DNA of 32,301 bases from a virus: IMG/VR virus record IMGVR_UViG_3300028024_000191, positions 1 to 32,301 of that record; one strand, written 5' to 3'. The position numbers and the translations under genes were made by a program. A model generated the notes under the pieces. It ran no database searches, was not told where the DNA came from, and was given only the letters and a program-made list of their open reading frames with translations. Every line of letters begins with the position of its first letter. Positions within the stretch are counted from its first letter, which is position 1. This document shows positions 6,937 through 12,782 of the stretch, piece by piece.

Positions 6937-8598
6937 TTATGCGTATGAGATTCTCTTTTTGAAGGGTTGATAGGTGTTGAGCTTTCCGCCCTGGACCGGC
7001 ACATACAGGGCTTGTGGGTCTGGTGCTGCATCCGCGTGAATGTGTTTCACATTAAGCTCGTGACAACAGGAGGCAAACGCGTCTAGGTGGTCATCGTGTT
7101 GGCAATTGGGGAACTCGCTGAGCTGCTTCACGAAGTCCCGCAAGCGATACGTGCGGGATTGAATGAAGAGCTTTTGCTTCAGAAGGAGTGTTTCCACATA
7201 TCTTGCGATGAACCCGTTCTTGCCCTGGCCCTGGGTCTGCGCCTTGCTGCGAGAGCTTTCAACCACGATCAAACGACGTTGCTTGCGCTTGGCTGCTTCT
7301 CTAATCGCGTTCGCGATAAGCGGGTTGAAGTTCACCTCTACATGGATGCGGTCCAAGTGGTAAGTCTGTAGCAGGTCTATAACCTTGTCGCACATTTTGT
7401 CGTAATTCGTGCCGTTCTCCATGCTCACCGCAGGCATTGCTTCCCGCTCGAACAGATAAACGGATTGATCCACGTCACAGTATCCCACGATCCGGAGAAC
7501 CGAATCATCGTGGGACTTGCTCGCAGCGCTTGAAGGATCGAAATACGCGACGAGCTGAGTTAGTTGCTTGCCACCTATCCGGTAGGTCACCCTGTTGCTT
7601 CTTGGATCGCCCTGGATTGGGATGAACTTCTTGATCTCGATATTCTCGGAGAATTCCTGCAATAGATTGCGATCAAGCCTCGTGTCCCAGGCATTGGACG
7701 GGATCAGGCAATACTGAGCCGCGAACCCCTGAACTCCATATTCTGATTTCTGCAGATCCGCCCATGCCGCGTCCTGCCTGATCTTCCCGTCTATGAGAAT
7801 CTCAGGGTCTAGGTCCATCTGAGTTTTACGTCTGGCTTCGTCGCGCCACACTGGCCAGTAGTTGCATTCCCATTGATTGTTTTGCTTCTTCAGGTACTCG
7901 TACACCCGGTCTTCCGCGTGCGGTGTTCCGATATACAAGTGATTTGGACTTACAGCGGCGAACTCCTTGATTTTCTCGCGGAGCTTCTCTTGCTTCTTCG
8001 CGGTCTCTGAGGTCTCGATATCATCACCGAGTAGTCTGTCTGCGTGAACTCCGGTGAAATCGGATTGGAGGCTCGTACACTGGACTGAGGTGTGAAGGCC
8101 GATCATCGGCGATAGAACGGAGAAATCCTGCTTCTGCCAGTTATCCGCCTTTGTGCCTGGGTAAAGGTGTTGCACGAGTGGCCACGCCTCAATCAGCCTT
8201 TTGATAAAGCTGGAGCGCTTGCTTGCTGCGTCTCTGGTGGCCCGGACCACCACAATGGACGTGTTTGGGTCCTTGAAGAGCCAGAACAGCAAGAGGAGAC
8301 CGGCAATGTAGGTTTTGCCCCGGTGTCTATAGGCTTGGAGCTGGCGACGAATTGCGGAATCTGTCCGGTCCAACCACCTGCACATTTCGCGGTGAAATTT
8401 TGGGGTTTGGCGCTTGCCATGCCAAAGGTTGAACTCCGCTAGGAAAGCTTCGAAGTCGTACCGGTCAATATCGATGCTTTTCATCTCTAGGAGGCGGGCT
8501 TTGTAGGACTCAAGGGTTTCACCCGGAACCACGAAGAATTCCTTCTCTTCCTCCTCCTTGGTTTTGCGCTTCGCGAGATGGTGTTGAACTTTTGCCAT
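6937..8598 (-). CDS. terL: Terminase large subunit (T7 gp19-like)
   Basis: 553 aa. ATPase plus nuclease that packages DNA into the procapsid through the portal. A Walker A-like RHRGKT is at residues 91-96, after an adenine-binding type Gln/Tyr stretch, and a Walker B-like RLLGDDIE at 188-195 (D192, D193, E195). The nuclease domain follows: AYFDPSS with D354, HDDS with D364/D365, and DHLDAF with D506 near the C-terminus. The degenerate Walker A and the GDDIE form are typical of T7-like terminases. It comes late in the operon as in T7. No small terminase subunit was recognised nearby. Confidence 0.9.
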   Translation of the reverse strand: MAKVQHHLAKRKTKEEEEKEFFVVPGETLESYKARLLEMKSIDIDRYDFEAFLAEFNLWHGKRQTPKFHREMCRWLDRTDSAIRRQLQAYRHRGKTYIAGLLLLFWLFKDPNTSIVVVRATRDAASKRSSFIKRLIEAWPLVQHLYPGTKADNWQKQDFSVLSPMIGLHTSVQCTSLQSDFTGVHADRLLGDDIETSETAKKQEKLREKIKEFAAVSPNHLYIGTPHAEDRVYEYLKKQNNQWECNYWPVWRDEARRKTQMDLDPEILIDGKIRQDAAWADLQKSEYGVQGFAAQYCLIPSNAWDTRLDRNLLQEFSENIEIKKFIPIQGDPRSNRVTYRIGGKQLTQLVAYFDPSSAASKSHDDSVLRIVGYCDVDQSVYLFEREAMPAVSMENGTNYDKMCDKVIDLLQTYHLDRIHVEVNFNPLIANAIREAAKRKQRRLIVVESSRSKAQTQGQGKNGFIARYVETLLLKQKLFIQSRTYRLRDFVKQLSEFPNCQHDDHLDAFASCCHELNVKHIHADAAPDPQALYVPVQGGKLNTYQPFKKRISYA

Positions 8599-8604
8599 GC
8601 GGGG

Positions 8605-9513
8605 TTACCAGATCAGGACGACGAGGCCGGGGTTTCCTGCTGTGCCTGTTGTGGTGGTGCCTGTTCCGCCTAGTCCGGCTGATCCCGCGTAATCCGGGTC
8701 ACCGTTGCCGCCCGCCGTGGTGCCTGAGCCTCCCGCATATGTGATGTTTGAGCCCGAGCTGAATGAACCGCCCGAGCCACCGCCACCGCCTGCACCTGCG
8801 TTATTACCTACCGATGTGCCGCCTTCGCCACCGAAGTAACCAGCACCACCGCCACCGCCTCCACCGTTATTCGCCCCTGAGGTTGCTTTTCCGCCTGCGC
8901 CGCCTCCTGGGGCACCACCCGCGCCTCCGTTAGCGACTGCTCCACCTGAGCCAGCACCACCCGTGAGTGACGCGCCATCGCCGCCGTTGCCGTTTCCAGA
9001 GCCACCAGCGGCTCCCTGTGCGCCTGCTCCGCCTACGCCACCGACCGATGCGTTGCCGCCTGTGGTGCCGCCTGTGCCTGCTCCCTGGCCACCTGGGGCT
9101 CCGTTGCCACCGTTGCGGTTGCTGAGATCGCCGCCGCCACCGCCACCTCCGGCTCCAGCAATCGCGAGAACCGTGGAGCTACGGAGGAACGCGGAATAAC
9201 CGCCACCACCACCGGCTCCGCCTCCCCAGTTCCCAGAGGACCCGACACCGCCAGCCTGTCCAGGAGCACCCACCACCACAGTGAGCGTTTCACCGGCCTT
9301 CACCGCGATATCCGAGATTACATAACCGCCGCCGCCACCGTTGCCGCCGTGGCCACTGGAGAAGCCACCTCCGCCTCCGCCGCCTGCGGCCCATACCTTG
9401 ACTCGAAGAACTCCGACATTATCCGGGACAACGAAAGGGGTTCCCGTGGTCGCTGTCGCGAATGATTGCTTGTTCTGAAAGCTCTGCTCTTCGTTACCGA
9501 TGATGATTGCCAT
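8605..9513 (-). CDS. Glycine-rich phage tail/adhesin-like protein
   Basis: 302 aa. The N-terminal ~40 residues end in VLRVKVWAAGGGGGGG, then a long Gly-rich region with short GGxGG runs, a YVISDIAVKAGETLTVVVGAPG segment (~65-85), and a C-terminal GLVVLIW. This is the glycine-rich tail-protein domain seen at the tips of phage fibres; in T-even-like phages Gly-rich adhesins form polyglycine-II sandwiches that bind host receptors. It starts just after the tail-fibre stop (TAAATG), so fibre and adhesin are probably co-translated. Role as receptor-binding tip is inference from composition and position. Confidence 0.75.
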   Translation of the reverse strand: MAIIIGNEEQSFQNKQSFATATTGTPFVVPDNVGVLRVKVWAAGGGGGGGFSSGHGGNGGGGGYVISDIAVKAGETLTVVVGAPGQAGGVGSSGNWGGGAGGGGGYSAFLRSSTVLAIAGAGGGGGGGDLSNRNGGNGAPGGQGAGTGGTTGGNASVGGVGGAGAQGAAGGSGNGNGGDGASLTGGAGSGGAVANGGAGGAPGGGAGGKATSGANNGGGGGGGAGYFGGEGGTSVGNNAGAGGGGGSGGSFSSGSNITYAGGSGTTAGGNGDPDYAGSAGLGGTGTTTTGTAGNPGLVVLIW

Positions 9514-10485
9514 TTACTGATGCCCGATGAGTTCAACCTTCAGGCCTATGGCAGTTCCATCTCCTAGGAGCGGAACATCGAACGAGATTTCATCGTCCGC
9601 ACTCAAGCTCGTGGTACTGAGGACTGGAGGAGTTGCGGCAGTGAGCGAAGTTTTCTCCGTGTTATCGATGGTGATTTTTGTGCCGAAAATGCTTGTGCCG
9701 CTCTTCTTCACGTCCACAGTGAGAAGAGATCCGCTAGTTTGCGCTGTATTGAGTGAGGCCTTCACTGAGGTGAGCGTGAAGTTATAGGGCATGCGGAACG
9801 TATACTTGCCAGTCCCAGAGGTGACGTTTGCCGCGTTGTTCGTGACATTCACGATGAACGATTCCGTCTGAGGTACAGCGGCGATTGCAGCCGCCAATCC
9901 GTCCGGCGTCACTGCGGCTTGAATTGCACTGCCCGCTACGGCTTCTGCTGTGGTTGCGTATCTGGTGATGCCCACCCGGCTCGTGGTCGCTTGCATCACC
10001 CCGCCCGCGTCTAAACGGGTAACGTTGATCAATTGAGAGCCATCTGGAGCCCACCCGAGGATCATATTCGCTTGACCCTGGGGAATGGCGGTGCTCGTCA
10101 CACCACTGACGGAATCCGCTAGGCCGAATGTACGAGAAAGCTTCGTGGTGATCTCTTGGCTAACCAGACTGAGCCTATCAAAATCCGCGTTGATCAGATC
10201 TGAGCTGATTGTTCCTTGCTGTGCGTAGTTCGTGGCTCTGGCTTGGCTCGTGGTCCTGGTGAACACAATGGGCGCCAGATTCGCGGGTGCCACATTGAAC
10301 GTGACTGTTCCGCCTGTGTTTGAGCCAGCGCCTGAGACGGTGTAATCCGTACCCATGGTCATCATTGAGCCACTGACAAAGACGACAAGGTCAGATGCGT
10401 TGATAATCTCGAATGGATAGGTGAACGCAATTTGAGCGCCGTTTCCGGTCAGCTCCGCGCGTGATCCATTGTTCAGTACTGTCAT
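9514..10485 (-). CDS. Tail fibre protein with T7 gp17-like N-terminal domain
   Basis: 323 aa from the ATG at 10485; the frame is open further up but crosses regulatory hairpins. Residues ~1-110 match the T7 tail-fibre N-terminal module that attaches the fibre to the tail: TGNGAQIAFTYPFE, DLVVFVSG, DYTVSGAGSNTGGTVTF, then ANLAPIVFTRTTSQARATNYAQ and an ISSDLINADFDRL helix. The middle carries a short collagen-free linker, and the C-terminal ~115 residues are a beta-rich domain (ESFIVNVTNNAANVTSG ... LKVELIGHQ). Short for a fibre (T7 gp17 is 553 aa), so the Gly-rich protein downstream probably extends it. The GAGGG ribosome site is buried in a hairpin. Confidence 0.85.
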   Translation of the reverse strand: MTVLNNGSRAELTGNGAQIAFTYPFEIINASDLVVFVSGSMMTMGTDYTVSGAGSNTGGTVTFNVAPANLAPIVFTRTTSQARATNYAQQGTISSDLINADFDRLSLVSQEITTKLSRTFGLADSVSGVTSTAIPQGQANMILGWAPDGSQLINVTRLDAGGVMQATTSRVGITRYATTAEAVAGSAIQAAVTPDGLAAAIAAVPQTESFIVNVTNNAANVTSGTGKYTFRMPYNFTLTSVKASLNTAQTSGSLLTVDVKKSGTSIFGTKITIDNTEKTSLTAATPPVLSTTSLSADDEISFDVPLLGDGTAIGLKVELIGHQ

Positions 10486-10490
10486 GAGAG

Positions 10491-10522
10491 AAACCCTCGA
10501 AAGATCTTCGAGGGTATTTATC
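10491..10522 (-). promoter_or_regulatory. TAAATA motif and SD-sequestering hairpin before the tail fibre gene
   Basis: Minus strand reads GATAAATACCCTCGAAGATC, then TTTCGAGGGTTTCTCTC and ATG. CCCTCGAA pairs with TTCGAGGG, which holds the only good Shine-Dalgarno sequence (GAGGG). The same design (TAAATACCCT ... AGGGT, then ATG) precedes the 29757 gene. Opening of the hairpin would be needed for translation; function inferred. Confidence 0.5.
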
Positions 10523-10524
10523 GA

Positions 10525-10571
10525 TATGTGGAAAAGTGAAACGTCCGGACCAGGAGATGGTACCGGACGTT
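10525..10571 (-). terminator. Hairpin with T-rich tail, attenuator-like, in tail-fibre leader
   Basis: Minus strand AACGTCCGG ... CCGGACGTT (10571-10563 with 10548-10540), extended by GGT/ACC, followed by TTTCACTTTTCC. It lies between the motifs at 10639 and 10515, so it could terminate or pause transcripts from the upstream motif. Confidence 0.5.
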
Positions 10572-10638
10572 CCCTGCATAGGACGTTTCTTGTGAAGAAT
10601 GCGAAGCGTATTTTTCTGAGGTATTCGCCCCGCAAACT

Positions 10639-10646
10639 TATTTAGG
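10639..10646 (-). promoter_or_regulatory. CCTAAATA motif
   Basis: CCTAAATA on the minus strand, four bases after the T-tract of the terminator at 10651-10690 and 154 bases before the tail-fibre start. No sigma70 -35 box. Part of a tandem terminator/motif array. Confidence 0.45.
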
Positions 10647-10650
10647 TGAG

Positions 10651-10690
10651 AAAGAAAAACGCCCGGCCTTAGTGGAGACTCAGGCCGGGC
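10651..10690 (-). terminator. Intrinsic terminator in tandem array
   Basis: Minus strand stem GCCCGGCCT (10690-10682) with AGGCCGGGC (10669-10661), 12-nt loop, then GTTTTTCTTT. Confidence 0.85.
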
Positions 10691-10732
10691 AGTATAGAGA
10701 ATGAACATCAATGTCTGATCGTGTTCAGAACC

Positions 10733-10740
10733 TATTTAGG
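10733..10740 (-). promoter_or_regulatory. CCTAAATA motif
   Basis: CCTAAATAGG on the minus strand (a near-palindrome), 11 bases after the terminator at 10751-10793 and only ~50 bases before the next terminator. No ORF with a ribosome site lies between, so a transcript from here would be a short RNA of about 80 nt. Confidence 0.45.
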
Positions 10741-10750
10741 TGGAATCGCA

Positions 10751-10793
10751 AAAAGAAAAAGAGCCGCAGGAAATTCGGGTAACCTGCGGCTCT
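10751..10793 (-). terminator. Intrinsic terminator after the 281-aa gene
   Basis: Minus strand stem AGAGCCGCAGG (10793-10783) with CCTGCGGCTCT (10770-10760), followed by TTTTCTTTT. Ends the 10869-11714 transcript. Confidence 0.9.
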
Positions 10794-10868
10794 CATCTCA
10801 CAATCTACAAGGAAACCCAACATGGCTGAAGGGTTCGACCATGGCAATCACTCCACGATCAATCTTAT

Positions 10869-11714
10869 TTATGCCGCGTCTCTCGTTTTGGTGTCCGAAG
10901 CGATGCTGTCCAAGACTTGATCCATCGTGGAATCGATTATCTGGTTTGTCTCATCGCTATCCTGGATCAACGCTTGGAGCGCCTCATGAAATGCTCGCCT
11001 CTTCAACTTCAGCGGAATCACGCGGCTAGCATCTCGCTTGTATTCCTCCCGTGATCGCGGCTGCATCTGCTTCACCACTTCCTCAAAGTGAGAGGCGAAC
11101 TCATCGCGAGCGGCCCAGGCCGCATTCTCAAGTACCCTTAGATCAGCTTCACTCTCTGCAGGCGCCGGGATCGCGGTGGGCTCGATAGCTTGGGACGCTT
11201 CAATCTCTTCCGACTCTGGTGTGGAGTCCAGCTCTTGTTCGACCGGGTGAGTCTTCTTCTTGAGCTGAAGCGGCTTGAGTTCACGCATCACCGCGATTTG
11301 CTCAGCGGTGAATACCCCGGTCTCAAGCAACTTGGCACAAAGCGCTTCGTGGTATTCGATGAGATCTCCCTTCGTCGCGGTGGTGGCTTTGTCCTGGCGA
11401 AGCTGATCACGGATGAACTCCAGGCGCTTCTCCTGAGGCACGCACCAGCGTGATCCCGCTGTCTTGTCGCGCTTGTCCTCGCTTCGCTCGAATAGCGGGA
11501 CGCGGTAGTAATCGCAAAGCTGGTCCAGGAGCTGCAGACCCTTTTGGCTGAGTCTATCGTTATACACGAAGCGGTAAACATCATTGAATGTCTGACGATC
11601 CTGCGGGTTCAATTCGAGCTTGTCCAGGGCGAGCAAGCACTGTGTCAGGCCGCGCCATTCCTTCTTGCTGAATTGCATGCAAGCTTGTTTCTTATCTGAC
11701 TGGGGGAAACGCAT
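10869..11714 (-). CDS. Unrecognised charged protein downstream of the GTGTAAAC region
   Basis: 281 aa from the ATG at 11714, chosen because AGAAGGA precedes it; the frame is open to 11840 but without a ribosome site. N-terminal ~140 residues are mainly helical (SKKEWRGLTQCLLALDKLEL; DVYRFVYNDRLSQKGLQLLDQL; EKRLEFIRDQLRQD); residues ~145-205 are an acidic, Pro-rich linker; the last ~75 residues are again helical and basic (SREEYKRDASRVIPLKLKRRAFHEALQAL). Not a known virion protein at this place in T7-like order. Its upstream region has five GTGTAAAC boxes and a CCTAAATA motif, so it may be a DNA-binding regulator or replication initiator; no Rep motif is visible, so this is only a hypothesis. 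Confidence 0.7.
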   Translation of the reverse strand: MRFPQSDKKQACMQFSKKEWRGLTQCLLALDKLELNPQDRQTFNDVYRFVYNDRLSQKGLQLLDQLCDYYRVPLFERSEDKRDKTAGSRWCVPQEKRLEFIRDQLRQDKATTATKGDLIEYHEALCAKLLETGVFTAEQIAVMRELKPLQLKKKTHPVEQELDSTPESEEIEASQAIEPTAIPAPAESEADLRVLENAAWAARDEFASHFEEVVKQMQPRSREEYKRDASRVIPLKLKRRAFHEALQALIQDSDETNQIIDSTMDQVLDSIASDTKTRDAA

Positions 11715-11912
11715 GTTCGTTAGTCCTTCTGTTGGCGGACGTGAACGAATGCGACAAATCAAGTGTAAACATCTGAGCAAGTCCTCTGGGTTTTCATCAT
11801 CGTCTGTCCCTTCGATTCGATGTGCCCCCCAGGTGGACACGCGAATGTTTACACCTGAGGGGCTGATGAAAACTGAAGGGCTCAGTAACAGGCCGCTAAG
11901 CCTGTCAGAAAG

Positions 11913-11920
11913 TATTTAGG
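11913..11920 (-). promoter_or_regulatory. CCTAAATA motif upstream of the 281-aa gene
   Basis: CCCTAAATAC on the minus strand, ~200 bases before the start at 11714. The leader between holds two GTGTAAAC boxes and a GACAGGC/GCCTGT hairpin. Confidence 0.45.
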
Positions 11921-12243
11921 GCGGTAGCTACTCCGCGCGTACTTTCTTATGACGAATGTAGAAGAGTGACGAAGCGCGACAAGGGGAGCGGCGCGGAATG
12001 CCCGCCATCATTGATATGATCCCCCACATGGCCCGGCACTGGTGTAAACATCGAATGCCCTGCTCACCTAGTGAGATCAAATCGAGGCCCCTGCTCTGCC
12101 TTCATATCGATGGTCCTAGACCTAGGTGAGATCGAAGGGGCCGGAGGCGTGGCGAGCGAAGCGAGCTGACTAAGCGAGCGGCCACGAAGCGCCGAAGGCG
12201 TTGCGGAGTGGCGCGAAGCGTCGAGGGGATAGTTATCCCCTTA

Positions 12244-12288
12244 GACTATGGCCGGACATAAAGGCTTTAGCCTCGTCCGGACATAGTC
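12244..12288. repeat. Long imperfect inverted repeat
   Basis: GACTATGGCCGGAC (12244-12257) pairs with GTCCGGACATAGTC (12275-12288), one mismatch; an inner hairpin AGGCT/AGCCT (12262-12273) stacks inside. No T-tract, so not a terminator; could be a protein-binding dyad or an RNA element. Confidence 0.7.
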
Positions 12289-12359
12289 CTTGAATTCAAT
12301 CGGATGATCCGGGACCCAAAAAGGCCTGAAACTTGTGTAACCCATTGTAATCGGCTCAG

Positions 12360-12393
12360 AAAAAAAGGACGATTTTCTGTTAAAACCGTCCTT
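12360..12393 (-). terminator. Intrinsic terminator, leftward
   Basis: Minus strand AAGGACG (12393-12387) pairs with CGTCCTT (12371-12365); an inner TTTT/AAAA pairing closes a small loop; then a run of seven T. It would end leftward transcripts from the virion operon that pass the stop at 12783. Confidence 0.8.
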
Positions 12394-12406
12394 GAAAAGA
12401 ACCCTT

Positions 12407-12445
12407 CCGGACGATTTTTCCGGCAATTCGTCCTTTTTCGTCCGG
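12407..12445 (+). terminator. Rightward terminator with a competing pairing
   Basis: GGACGA (12409-12414) pairs with TCGTCC (12428-12433), followed by TTTTT (12434-12438). The same 5' arm, extended as CCGGACG (12407-12413), can instead pair with CGTCCGG (12439-12445) beyond the T-tract. The two pairings exclude each other, as in attenuators. The small plus-strand gene starts 63 bases downstream. Confidence 0.55.
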
Positions 12446-12507
12446 GCCTGAAATAGGTGTAAACTTCTGCCGGGCTCACGGCATAGCGATTCGCTCAGGA
12501 GGCACTC

Positions 12508-12702
12508 ATGGCGATCAACAATGACCAATGGACCACGGCAACGGTGGAGCAAAAGCTTGACCTGTTGCGGGCCGAGATCGAAGCGGTAGACGCTCACGCG
12601 GTGAACCTTACAAATGCGATCCACGGCACCTTGAACGGGCTTGACCGCGAGATTGCCGAGATCAAACGTAAACTTCCAAAGACACCCACGGTTCCGCGCT
12701 AG
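12508..12702 (+). CDS. Small coiled-coil protein on the strand opposite the late operon
   Basis: 64 aa, with AGGAGG six bases before the ATG, the best ribosome site in this part of the window. Mostly one heptad-like helix (TVEQKLDLLRAEIEAVDAHAVNLTNAIHGTLNGLDREIAEIKRKL) with a basic Pro/Thr tail. No known family. GTGTAAAC boxes lie ~45 bases upstream and ~60 downstream, and an attenuator-like hairpin precedes it. Could be a small regulator or modulator of DNA or RNA binding; unproven. Confidence 0.65.
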   Translation: MAINNDQWTTATVEQKLDLLRAEIEAVDAHAVNLTNAIHGTLNGLDREIAEIKRKLPKTPTVPR

Positions 12703-12782
12703 CAGGGCTCACCATCGGCGACGATTTCGCCACGCCATGATCCGCAGGAGCAGAAGCAACACGGTGTAAACTTCTCCGTTGA

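Larger units (their letters stand above)
11841..12507. other. Structured non-coding region, about 0.67 kb
   Basis: No credible gene on either strand. From left to right: GTTTACAC box (11847); ACAGGC/GCCTGT hairpin (11888-11906); CCTAAATA on minus (11913-11920); imperfect direct repeats CTAGTGAGATCAAATCGAGG and CTAGGTGAGATCGAAGG near 12068 and 12123; the purine-rich self-complementary block GCGAGCGAAGCGAGC (12152-12166) within repeated GCGAAGCG-type units to ~12222; GGGGATAGTTATCCCC (12225-12240); the long hairpin at 12244-12288; opposed terminators (12360-12438). Likely a regulatory RNA or control/origin region; which one is not decided by sequence. Confidence 0.6.
11763..12771. repeat. Five dispersed GTGTAAAC boxes
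   Basis: Exact GTGTAAAC at 11763-11770, 12042-12049, 12457-12464 and 12764-12771 (plus) and at 11847-11854 (minus). Context is conserved: GGTGTAAACTTCT at the two right copies and GTGTAAACATC at two others. I saw no exact copy elsewhere in the window. They flank the 281-aa gene's leader and the small plus-strand gene. Spacing is irregular, so they look like operators or a loose iteron set, not a tandem array. Confidence 0.6.

Noticed and set aside
8605-9513. Repeated GGCGG/CCACCG units as a tandem repeat or CRISPR
   Set aside because: They are Gly codons of a coding gene; no regular repeat-spacer length.
8605-10485. Diversity-generating retroelement at the tail fibre
   Set aside because: Bbp19-like content recalled phage BPP-1, but no reverse transcriptase, template repeat or variable repeat was seen.
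10639-10740. ATTTAGGTGA on the plus strand resembles the start of the SP6 promoter
   Set aside because: Only the first part matches, and in that direction it would fire away from the genes into terminators; the minus-strand CCTAAATA reading fits better.
10821-10919. 32-aa plus-strand ORF (MAEGFDHG...) with AAGGA upstream
   Set aside because: Overlaps the 3' end of the 281-aa gene in antisense, no promoter or homology seen; too short to call.
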